Assembly: GCA_040954595.2 (NCBI GenBank) | Contig: CM082586.2 | Span: 9,796,001 to 9,860,000 of the forward strand | DNA: 64,000 nt | Origin: Balanoglossus misakiensis | Lineage: Eukaryota; Hemichordata | Direction: 5' to 3' | In this document: positions 22,712-30,852 of the stretch, in pieces | How positions within the stretch are numbered: the stretch's first letter is position 1 | Layout: every line of letters begins with the position of its first letter | Made by a program: the position numbers and the translations under genes | Notes under the pieces: model-generated | The model's database searches: none | The model's input: the letters and a program-made list of their open reading frames with translations, nothing else | Told to the model about the DNA's origin: nothing

Positions 22712-24508
22712 GTGCATTCCTGGCCCTGGTTTTATTTATGTTTACAGACAATATTGCATTTTTGTACAAGTATTTTAATCAACTATAAATTTTGAATGTG
22801 TCATTTACCTGAACCGGTCATGTTGACCAGAATGATACATTTCTGCCTTCACTCACCCTATAAATATGTGATTGAGACATAGGTCATTTGCATAAGCTAA
22901 CATACCAGAAAGTAAGCATATCTGTTGTTTTCCCTGTGTCACTGCCATCAAAGTAAAAATTAGACGTTGTGTAGAGCAAACTCCAATTTTTTGTTCTCAA
23001 TAAACATGGATGAATTACATAGAATGTGTTTGTTGTTTACAGTCTTTAAATGACACATTAGATTATGCACTTTACAAAACGTTTCTGAGAAACAAGTGAC
23101 TAACTAGTTTCTTTCCACTGTGGCCAACGTGGTTCACTGTTTGTGTCAGAATCTCTCTGTTTTGCAAGGATTTTGAAATCATAGTGGTGACATGCATAGT
23201 GAAAATCAGCTACTTTCAAATGTCTGTCATGTTCATGCTGTAATTGAATTTTCAAAGCTGGGCTGGCGTGTTTTTTCTTATTTACATAAGTATCACACTT
23301 TATACATGTATCTTCATGGGGTTTTTTGAGTCCCGTATTTAGGTCCTCTCTCACAATTTTACGAAATATCGTATAACTGACAGTTGTTCTTCCCAGAAGA
23401 GATTGGTTGGTTATGAACTCTCGGTGTAACTGCGATATACTGTGGTCCGGCGCCAGGTACGGTTTAAATCGAGGATTCCTGCAGTAGTGAGATTCTACAA
23501 TTATGTGCCTGCGTACGTGTTCAGTGATATCAGTCAGCAAATTTGGATTGAGTTTCCGACGATGCCCTTTGTGTCGGCCCCTTGCATCTGGCATCAGACC
23601 AGTAAAGTTCCATGTGCATTCCTGGCCCTGGTTTTATTTATGTTTACAGACAATATTGCATTTTTGTACAAGTATTTTAATCAACTATAAATTTTGAATG
23701 TGTCATTTACCTGAACCGGTCATGTTGACCAGAATGATACATTTCTGCCTTCACTCACCCTATAAATATGTGATTGAGACATAGGTCATTTGCATAAGCT
23801 AACATACCAGAAAGTAAGCATATCTGATGTTTTCCCTGTGTCACTGCCATCAAAGTAAAAATTAGACGTTGTGTAGAGCAAACTCCAATTTTTTGTTCTC
23901 AATAAACATGGATGAATTACATAGAATGTGTTTGTTGTTTACAGTCTTTAAATGACACATTAGATTATGCACTTTACAAAACGTTTCTGAGAAACAAGTG
24001 ACTAACTAGTTTCTTTCCACTGTGGCCAACGTGGTTCACTGTTTGTGTCAGAATCTCTCTGTTTTGCAAGGATTTTGAAATCATAGTGGTGACATGCATA
24101 GTGAAAATCAGCTACTTTCAAATGTCCGTCATGTTCATGCTGTAATTGAATTTTCAAAGCTGGGCTGGCGTGTTTTTTCTTATTTACATAAGTATCACAC
24201 TTTATACATGTATCTTCATGGGGTTTTCTGAGTCCCGTATTTAGGTCCTCTCTCACAATTTTACGAAATATCGTATAACTGACAGTTGTTCTTCCCAGAA
24301 GAGATTGGTTGGTTATGAACTCTCGGTGTAACTGCGATATACTGTGGTCCGGCGCCAGGTACGGTTTAAATCGAGGATTCCTGCAGTAGTGAGATTCTAC
24401 AATTCTGTGCCTGCGTACGTGTTCAGTGATATCAGTCAGCAAATTTGGATTGAGTTTCCGACGATGCCCTTTGTGTCGGCCCCTTGCATCTGGCATCAGA
24501 CCAGTTGA
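22712..24508. repeat. 902-bp tandem duplication at the edge of the transposase
   Basis: The 22712-23605 segment recurs at 23614-24508 in the same orientation, with an offset of 902 bases. Each copy holds the 3' half of the minus-strand transposase ORF plus its 3' flank. The left copy is cut at CATCAGACCAGT and joins AAAGTTCCATGTGCATTCC. The satellite also joins the left copy through GTAAAGTTCCACGTGCATTC. The shared AAAGTTCCA at both joints suggests breakage and repair at one short homology. Confidence 0.85.
23100..23594 (-). pseudogene. DUF7869-like transposase, N-terminal half, truncated duplicate
   Basis: This is the duplicated 3' part of the gene at 24002-24958. It starts within the frame at MPDARGRHKGHRRK and runs to the same stop, WPQWKETS. 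It differs by a few residues (for example HIIVESHY for HRIVESHY and LKKPHED for LRKPHED). The start of the protein is missing, because the duplication joint lies just upstream. Confidence 0.8.
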
Positions 24509-24958
24509 ACAGTGCATCATTTTGCTTAGAACGGTTCTAGTCCGCCTCTCACTAATGCCAAATAATTTCAGGAATGCATTTTTGCAGACAGTAACCGTTT
24601 CACCGCCTTCATTCACCAGGTGATAACGAACCGATTTCTTGTGTGACTTCATCTGTATATCCATCAGTTTGTAGAGCATCAAGTTCTGTTCATTATACAC
24701 GCGACCATCAAAATATTTTCTCGTGGTGCCTAAAACATGCGTACTCCCAAGCTTCCGCAGACAATTCCCTTGAACGCAGGCGCATTCCAAGGAAAGACTG
24801 TCAATATCTGGAAAAGGGCGATTTTTCCTTGGTTTTTGTCTCGGACACGTCTTTTTAGAATTCCTACGTGGCTTGTTGGCTCGAGCTGACAGTTCGGTTC
24901 TGCGTTGCTGCCACACAGGAATGGGTTCCCACGCATAAGCAACTCCCCGGCAGGCCAT
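24002..24958 (-). CDS. DUF7869-like transposase, N-terminal half
   Basis: The frame of 318 codons starts at an ATG in strong context (GACCATGGCC) and is open to the stop after WPQWKETS. Order: a basic, Arg/Lys-rich N-terminus, a Cys pair (ECACVQGNC), a helical segment ending in VCKNAFLKLFGISERR, GRHKGHRRK, SHYCRNPRFKPYLAP, LHREF, and a zinc-type motif DTCIKCD. This is the usual N-terminal layout of eukaryotic transposon proteins whose C-terminal part is the DUF7869 RNase H-like domain. That domain is not downstream here; it lies on the other strand at 25122-26135. Downstream of the stop, the sequence is AT-rich and partly duplicated. The frame is intact, so it may still be expressed. Confidence 0.75.
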   Translation of the reverse strand: MACRGVAYAWEPIPVWQQRRTELSARANKPRRNSKKTCPRQKPRKNRPFPDIDSLSLECACVQGNCLRKLGSTHVLGTTRKYFDGRVYNEQNLMLYKLMDIQMKSHKKSVRYHLVNEGGETVTVCKNAFLKLFGISERRTRTVLSKMMHCSTGLMPDARGRHKGHRRKLNPNLLTDITEHVRRHRIVESHYCRNPRFKPYLAPDHSISQLHREFITNQSLLGRTTVSYTIFRKIVREDLNTGLRKPHEDTCIKCDTYVNKKKHASPALKIQLQHEHDGHLKVADFHYACHHYDFKILAKQRDSDTNSEPRWPQWKETS

Positions 24959-25121
24959 GGTCACAGCTGAAGTATTTGTTCAAGTACTGACTGACTAAAC
25001 GCGGCATGGAACAAACGAACGAACGACTTCACGTTCGGAAAAAAAATCGTTGCGAGCTGTTGGGTGCCTCTATAGTTGTCGGCAACCGTTCTTTTTTATT
25101 GCTAAACAATGCTGTCAGAGC
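24959..25121. promoter_or_regulatory. Spacer between divergent transposase halves, possible shared promoter
   Basis: The two ATGs face away from each other across about 163 bases. No TATA box is seen. A pyrimidine-rich stretch followed by CTGTCAG|AGCATGG (25093-25120) also looks like a splice acceptor for the plus-strand frame, so that gene may begin further upstream or by another exon. Confidence 0.35.
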
Positions 25122-26135
25122 ATGGAAGGTGTGGTGGAAAACGAACAGAGGTTTTGTACGACCAACGATTGGATGGTGCTACATATGGACTTCCACAAGT
25201 CATTGCCGGTTCCTAAACTCAGCTCTGAAGACTTTTACTTTAAATCGAAATTGCAAATGAAGCTCCTTGGAATTTACAACGGGACAACGGAAAAGATGCA
25301 TTGTTATGTATGGACAGAGCTCGATAGCAGAAAGTCTCCCGATGAAGTTATTACCTGTCTAAATCACTTTTTTTATAACTCGGGTGTGACCAGCAGACAT
25401 GCAGTTATTTACAGCGACAACTGCCGTGCCGAATTCAAGTGTGGGAAGTTAATGTTTTACTATGACTATCTGTTACGAAAGGGCGTGTTTCGACGAATTG
25501 ACTATAAAACTCTTGTGGCTGGACACACGTACTCCACCTGTGACCGAGTTTTTGCGTCCATTGAAAGGCATGCAAGTCGTTTCCAGAGTATAGAGACACC
25601 TCACGATTGGACATCTGTGATTCGAGGATCTTCTCTGAATGGGAACATTGGAGTTACGGAGATGACTCACAGAGACTTTTTCAATTATTCTGATTTCCTG
25701 AAAAATGAGTACGTTGTGCGTTATGCAGATACAAACAATGTAACTTTTTACTACCAAGCCATGCACTATTTTAATTTTGGAGAAGGAGAAAGGCTTGATA
25801 CCGACGGCAACCTCAGAACATTTAGTCATGCAGATAAAGTTTGGGTGAGAACATCTCTAGATCCAAGCGAGACCCCGATTGTAGTCGACTTTAGAAAGAA
25901 GAAGCAGAACCGGCGTTTACAAGATTGTACGCTGAACAAACTTTATCAGGAACGTCGACCACTGGCGAGCAAAGTTTGGCGGGATCTTCAGAGTTTAGCC
26001 AAAAATTACCTGTCTCCGGAGGCAATAGAATTTTATAGGAATCTACCGCTTCAGGAGAGTAGTGGCACCTCTGCAGACCCGTACGCCTTTCATGATGATG
26101 ACGACGACGATGATGATGATATGGGCGGTGGTTGA
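25122..26135 (+). CDS. DUF7869-like transposase, C-terminal catalytic half
   Basis: The likely start is ATG 25122 (AGCATGGAAGG); the frame is also open upstream to about 25050 without an ATG. It encodes about 337 residues. Key motifs: VLHMDFHKSLPVPKL (first acidic residue of a DDE/RNase H-like fold), a beta-strand pair with LLGIYNG and CYVWTEL, IYSDNCRAEFKCGKL (second acidic site) and AGHTYSTCDRVFASIERH. A C-terminal region with charged helices ends in a run of aspartates (GATGAC repeats) and MGGG. The layout matches the second half of the DUF7869 family, taken to be transposase-like. The frame has no breaks. It is oriented head to head with its own presumed N-terminal half, which is abnormal for the family. 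Confidence 0.75.
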   Translation: MEGVVENEQRFCTTNDWMVLHMDFHKSLPVPKLSSEDFYFKSKLQMKLLGIYNGTTEKMHCYVWTELDSRKSPDEVITCLNHFFYNSGVTSRHAVIYSDNCRAEFKCGKLMFYYDYLLRKGVFRRIDYKTLVAGHTYSTCDRVFASIERHASRFQSIETPHDWTSVIRGSSLNGNIGVTEMTHRDFFNYSDFLKNEYVVRYADTNNVTFYYQAMHYFNFGEGERLDTDGNLRTFSHADKVWVRTSLDPSETPIVVDFRKKKQNRRLQDCTLNKLYQERRPLASKVWRDLQSLAKNYLSPEAIEFYRNLPLQESSGTSADPYAFHDDDDDDDDDMGGG

Positions 26136-26525
26136 ACAAACTGTCCTTTTCATGACGACAGTGATTTTGGATATTTGATGTGCGTGCACAGTTTATATGT
26201 AATATTTTCACACGAACGAGTTTTGACTGAATTTGATTAAAGAATGTACTCGATAATTAACAAATGTGCTGAATCGTGGTTATTATGTTGTTAATTTTTG
26301 TTTGTTTGTTTGTTTGTTTGTTTGTTTGTAAACAATTTCCGTTCATTCAACTGGCTACAAAGTTGGATTTTTGTACTGGGAAGCGATAAACTCGCACATC
26401 AAAACCGGGGAGACTCGATCATTTTTCCCTGCAGGTAGCCTGAAAAGCACCCGGGCAGAGATTACGTCATATATGGTCCACTTTAATACGAAATTATGCA
26501 AATGTGACATATCACGGAAACGGCG
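26136..26525. other. Intergenic with (TTTG)n
   Basis: 3' flank of the transposase half, with AATTTGATTAAAG as a weak poly(A)-type region, then a (TTTG)n microsatellite at 26296-26328. The rest shows no coding signal. Confidence 0.5.
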
Positions 26526-26535
26526 TATATAAAAG
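26526..26535 (+). promoter_or_regulatory. TATA box of the SET gene
   Basis: TATATAAAAG lies 101 bases before the ATG at 26627 and is surrounded by GC-rich bases. A start site near 26560 would leave a 5' UTR of about 65 bases. Confidence 0.6.
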
Positions 26536-26626
26536 CGACCCTGGGCTATTGTTCGGAATGCGTCATCGACGAGAGAGTGACTGATAATTCTTCTACCTCG
26601 AGTCAACCATTCTGTATATACTGAAC

Positions 26627-27952
26627 ATGGCTAGCTGGCGCAGGAAGAGACAAGGCAATGTGCGGTCTGTAATCAACGAACGGCACCGCTCAGTTCAGTG
26701 TCCCTTTCTTCAAAAGTGGATCGGTGAGCAATTGGTATTTTCAGGTCGTTCAGAGGATGAAGTCCAGTCCAGTACTGTATTTGAGAGCTACAAATGTTGG
26801 GTTGAAAACTATTCGTCGGCGGACAATCAAGTAATGATTATGGTTACTAAAGCTCGATTTTTCAAGGTGAGAATGATCGCATTTTTCTTCCCCCCCCCCT
26901 CCCTCCCCCAAGGGACTCGTTTTCTGTCTCTTTTAAACCTGTAACTTAACGAAAAGGAAGTTTTTCACATATCTCTTTGTTGACACTATAGCAATTTGGA
27001 GCGCGGATGCTTCAAGAGAATAGCGTTACCAAATCAAAGTCGGCCGGGGTTAATATTTATAGAGGTGTTCGTCTGAAAGCTGGTTCGCGAAGAATCTCAA
27101 CGGGGAAACCTGAGCACAGTGTACTTCAGACCAGGGCAAGGGCATTTCTTGATGACGCCAGCGTGACCGTTCCGATCGAGGTAAGAATGGTGTTTTGTTT
27201 GGACTAGGACAATAGAACGTTGCAATGAGTGTGTCAATGGGTGTCCAAGTGCAAACGTGGTCGGCTTCTGTCCACAAATGCCATTAATTTTAGGCAGGAT
27301 TTATAAAATTGTCAATGAAGAATACAAAAATGAAAAACAATAGTTAATAGCAAACGGGTAGGATTGCAAGGGCTTGTAAAACGGTACACACTGTACCAGG
27401 AAGTTTGCAACACTAATGAAGAATGTATATGATATATTTAGGTGAGAACTGTTCGCGATCGCCGGGACGCAGGACGGTGCGCGTTTTCGACGAGGGATCT
27501 TCAAGCCTGGAACGTCGTCTGCGAATACCGGGGCACGGTTATTAGCGTTGAAGAAGCTAGTCGGCGTGATGAACTTTACAGGGCAGAGGGGAAACGACCA
27601 CGCATGTTTCATCTCTACATTGGAAAGAGACACGTTGTGTGAGTGTATCACTTAGTCGAATATATGGTCATATATTGCAAAGCATCTGTCGAAATAGAAA
27701 ACGTAATATTGTCTATATTTTCCTCATTAACGCAGCATTGACGGATACGATGTCCCAGCCGGTGAAGAAAATTTAGCGGGCCTAATAAATCACAGTCAGC
27801 AGAACGCCAACTTGGTACCGGTTCGGATCGGAGAGCGCCTGGTTTTCTTTGCAACCAGGAATCTTTGTCAGGGAGTAGAGCTTTTGTATGATTACGGTGA
27901 CGGGGGTGAAGAGGATTTCTTCAGTGGTTCTCAAACTTTTCCTGAAAATTAA
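26627..27952 (+). CDS. SET-domain lysine methyltransferase, KMT5A-like, four exons
   Basis: Exons: 26627-26866 (AAG|GTGAGA), 26992-27180 (GAG|GTAAGA), 27442-27638 (GT|GTGAGT) and 27736-27952 (TAA). All junctions agree in phase and give about 280 residues without a break. The C-terminal half is a SET domain: GRCAFSTRDLQAWNVVCEY, GTVISVEEASRRDELY, LAGLINHSQQNANLVPV and GVELLYDYGD. The NHS and ELLYDYGD signatures are those of KMT5A/PR-Set7, which mono-methylates histone H4K20. The N-terminal 140 residues are not from KMT5A: FESYKCWVENY, RFFKQFGARML and YRGVRL resemble the winged-helix end of D5/P4-type primases. It may bind DNA and methylate chromatin locally; this is inference. It has its own TATA box and lies downstream of the transposase half. 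Confidence 0.8.
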
Positions 27953-28854
27953 GGCATTAACACATCAACGCTTCGGGATGTCGTAACGGCGGCAAGGCGG
28001 GGGGGGGGGGCGTGAAAATGTTTGTATCAGGAACAAAATTCCCCTGCAAATCACCTTGATCCGGGTGGGTGGACTATTCGCGACAAATGTTGAAATCATA
28101 CAAAGCATTTTACTTAATTAACCCATTTTTTTTTCATTTATTTGTTTACAGTTTACAACGTCATAGAGAAGTTGAACTAGAGACTGGATCAGCGTGGGTG
28201 ACACCATAGTACACCAATGTTTTCTTCCGTTTGAATCAATTGTAATTTAAAACTGAGATTGCCTAACGCTTTCCCAGATTTTTTTAACCACTGAGAAACT
28301 GTGGGTTTTTTTCTGGGTTTTGGTGCGAGGTGATCTCAGTCAGTGGTGTTAATTTAATTAATCATTTTATTTTCCTATTTACGTCGACTGAAATGTATTT
28401 TGATAGGTGATAGTCATACCATAAAAAAATCTTACGGCGCGACTGCCAAAATGTACATTTATTTGTCCGTTCCAAGTTATTTTGTGTATGTGTGATGGGT
28501 GCCGGTGACTGTGCAGGGTTGATTTCCCTAGAGCGACTGTTATATTCGTTTTCCAACGATGATGAATTTACATGTTATTTGCTTGGCATTTTGACGCAGA
28601 GACACTTCTGAAAACACAAACCTATTTATTATGCCACGGGTGTAAATTGATCACATTAAAAGAGGCTTTAGACGTTTGCCGCGAGCTCCTGGTGGGCAGA
28701 ATCTTGTCAGCCCAAATTTGACTATAAGTACATAGCCAATGATATGACGCTCTCCCACATCCTTCGCCGCGCCTTTTCGCTGATTTACAGCATCTTGCGT
28801 AAACACTGTCATTTGATCTTGCTTGGCAGAAGTCAACTTGCTCTATACTACATT
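27953..28854. other. Intergenic between SET and endonuclease genes
   Basis: A G run (28000-28010) is followed by AT-rich sequence with TTTTTTTT runs. No frame with supporting signals was found. The 5' UTR or promoter of the endonuclease gene is probably in 28700-28854; no TATA box is obvious. Confidence 0.45.
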
Positions 28855-30163
28855 ATGGCGGCCAAGCTCAACTGCATATCAGATAATGCCAAGGAGCGTT
28901 TGAGAGGCATCCTCGCCAGAAGGAGTCGCGTTTCCGGTGACTGTGTGCTCTGGACGGGTGCAGCTTGTCGAAACGGCTATGGCTCTATTACGTTCAAAGA
29001 TGAGAACACTCTAACCGCCTATGTCCATCACATTGCACTCCTAATTAACGGAGTGCAATTGGTGGGCAGGCGGTTAGAGTGTTCTCATCTTTGCAACGAA
29101 AAGCTATGCATCCGCCCAGAGCACATTGTCCAGGAAACGCGACTCCTAAACATTTCACGAAAGACGTGCTTTAAATCCCCAAAAGGGGAGTGTCACCACG
29201 ATCCCAGGTGCCTAAGGTGAGTAATCCTCTTCTCATTTGATATGTATTGTGTGACCCTGCAGTTGAAACGCTTTCATCAATAATTTGCGGCGCGTGGGTA
29301 ATCTCGGTGTTATTGACAATGCAGCCGGCCCAAACATTTTTAAATTAACACTGTTTCTGACTGTATTAACGAAATGTCCAATTTGCAAGTAGCCTATAGA
29401 CAACCCTTTTGAATGAGTTTTGTCTCGTTGAGATTTTATACATAAGGAACAATCTAGATTTATTTTAGAAGACACTGTTCTTTTAAAACAGCTAGCATAA
29501 TACAGCTAAATTTCGGAATTTCCGGACAATTTTCGGAATTCCTTTTAAATTTGAGAAATTTTTCATCAGATATAAGTGTTACTATTTATTGGGCATGTTT
29601 TTATCATTGTTTACTTTTTAAGGTCATTCTCATCCCCCCCCCCCCCAAAAAAAAAAGCCGCTTTAGGCTTCATGTTCAGTAAAAAATCTGGAAAGTTCAG
29701 CTGAATTTTACACTGATCACACATTTTTGGGAAGGTCTGGCGCAAAATAAAGGATGACAAATGTAAATCTAATGTCACATTTGTAAACCTCTAAGTATTG
29801 TACACTCATTCTATTAAGTATATGCAAATAGTACGGATAATTTTTTCGGAATGTGGAATTCCGAAATTAGTTCGGAACGTGTTAGCAGTGAAGAGATCAC
29901 CACTGAGGGTTGGAAGGCCTTGCCAGAAATTAACGCGTAAAGTACGCCCTCACAGGCCATGTAAACAAGGTCAAATAAGGCCGTCTGGCAAACGAATGAT
30001 TAATTCAACGCGCCATTTGAGCCGAGCTGAGTTGGTCTGAGTTGCGTATCACACAGACTTAGGCTGAATGTCAGTGGAGTAACCAGTCCGTTTTAGATTT
30101 ACCAATGATGTGAATTTAATTTCTTCACCCAGAAAAACAGAACACAACTTGTCTGCAACATGA
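28855..30163 (+). CDS. His-Me finger endonuclease (zinc-box homing-endonuclease type), two exons
   Basis: Exon 1 starts at ATG 28855 (CATTATGGCGG) and ends TGCCTAAG|GTGAGT at 29216. Exon 2 begins after a strong acceptor (AATTTCTTCACCCAG) at 30133, and the joined frame stops at TGA 30161-30163, giving about 130 residues. Signature: CVLWTGAACRNGYGSITF, then YVHHIALLING, LECSHLCNEKLCIRPEHIV, ETRLLNISRKTC and KGECHHDPRCL. The SHLC..K.C..PEH..E...N..R..C order is the zinc-bound His-Cys box of the zf-His_Me endonuclease family (I-PpoI type), with His and Asn at the catalytic positions. Such enzymes cut DNA; the substrate here is unknown. It is free of stops. The second exon is less certain than the first. 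Confidence 0.75.
28995..29093. repeat. Perfect inverted repeat inside the endonuclease coding sequence
   Basis: The 26 bases at 28995-29020 (CAAAGATGAGAACACTCTAA to CCGCCT) are an exact complement of 29068-29093. Inside, ATTGCACTCC (29032-29041) pairs exactly with GGAGTGCAAT (29050-29059) around TAATTAAC. The two stems together could fold into a cruciform or hairpin of about 36 paired bases. It codes the residues between the CVLWTG and SHLC motifs, a conserved part of the domain. Confidence 0.85.
29217..30132. other. Intron of the endonuclease gene
   Basis: Starts GTGAGTAATC and ends TTCTTCACCCAG. It contains repeated TTTCGGAATT/CCGAAATT motifs (29508-29545, 29845-29870) and a C-run next to an A-run (29634-29657). 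No coding signal was seen. Confidence 0.5.
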
Positions 30164-30560
30164 TGCTGGAGGTGACACATGACAGAGAAGTGGATCCGCG
30201 TTGTCAACACAGATGCCAGCATTCAAAAGGGGAGTGCCACCTGCTAAAATCAACTCATCTGCTGTTGGCCCATTTTACCTGTGGCAACTGTTCAGAGGAG
30301 ACAACGTTTATTCCGTGCAAGCCAACACGCAATGTTGGGGTCTACCTGTCAACACAGATGCAAGCATTCATGTGAGTGAGTATCAGGACTGACCTTGTAT
30401 TTGCTGAATAATTCATAATGCCTATTTTAGAATTCTTAGAGGCATTTGGAGTTCATTGCCTGGTCAACCAAACTACACCCCTTAACAGCTGAAACAAAAT
30501 GCGTATTGTGTTCATTCATTCATTGCATCAATATATATAGGCAACATGAGTATCAAGTAG
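30164..30560 (+). repeat. Diverged relative of satellite block B
   Basis: The order of motifs is that of block B: AACTCATCTGCTGT, GCCCATTTTACCTGTGGCAA, CAGAGGAGA, CACAGATGCAAGCATTCATG, TGAGTGAGT, GCCTATTTTAGAATTCTTA, GGAGTTCATTGCCTGGTCAA and TTCATTCATTCATTGCATCA. Identity to the satellite is clearly lower than between satellite copies. Within it, TGTCAACACAGATGC.AGCATTCA occurs twice, about 150 bases apart. It overlaps the 3' UTR of the endonuclease gene. It may be the ancestral form from which block B was amplified. Confidence 0.7.
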
Positions 30561-30810
30561 CACTATTTGTTTACGATTGTATTCATGAAAACTTCCCACT
30601 AACAATTCCACAGTTAATATTGAACACATTTATCCAACAAGGTCAAAAGAAAAAGGGAATCTTCTGGTTCCAAAATACGCCACAAATGTGGGTCAACATA
30701 CAGTGAAATATTATGGTGCTCAAATATGCAACATATCAAATCTGTCTCATCAAAGTCATGCTTTAAAAAAGAATTGAAAAGGTATTATTTATCCATTTGA
30801 CTGCTGTATT
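30545..30810 (+). pseudogene. LINE reverse-transcriptase C-terminus, decayed
   Basis: A frame reading YQVALFVYDCIHENFP is followed in shifted frames by VKYYGAQICNISNL and SFKKELKRYYLS. The order valFvY.c...P / Y.GAQ.WN / FK..LK.Y is the conserved C-terminal end of LINE reverse transcriptases. Several frameshifts separate the pieces and the W of the GAQIWN motif is lost. It is the tail of an old insertion. Confidence 0.6.
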
Positions 30811-30852
30811 TTCAGAAGGAAAACAAACTGAATTTGGTTTTTCATGTACAAA

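Noticed and set aside
30446-30706. Stand-alone 86-codon gene
   Set aside because: Its second half is the conserved end of a LINE reverse transcriptase, continued in shifted frames; it is a retrotransposon remnant.
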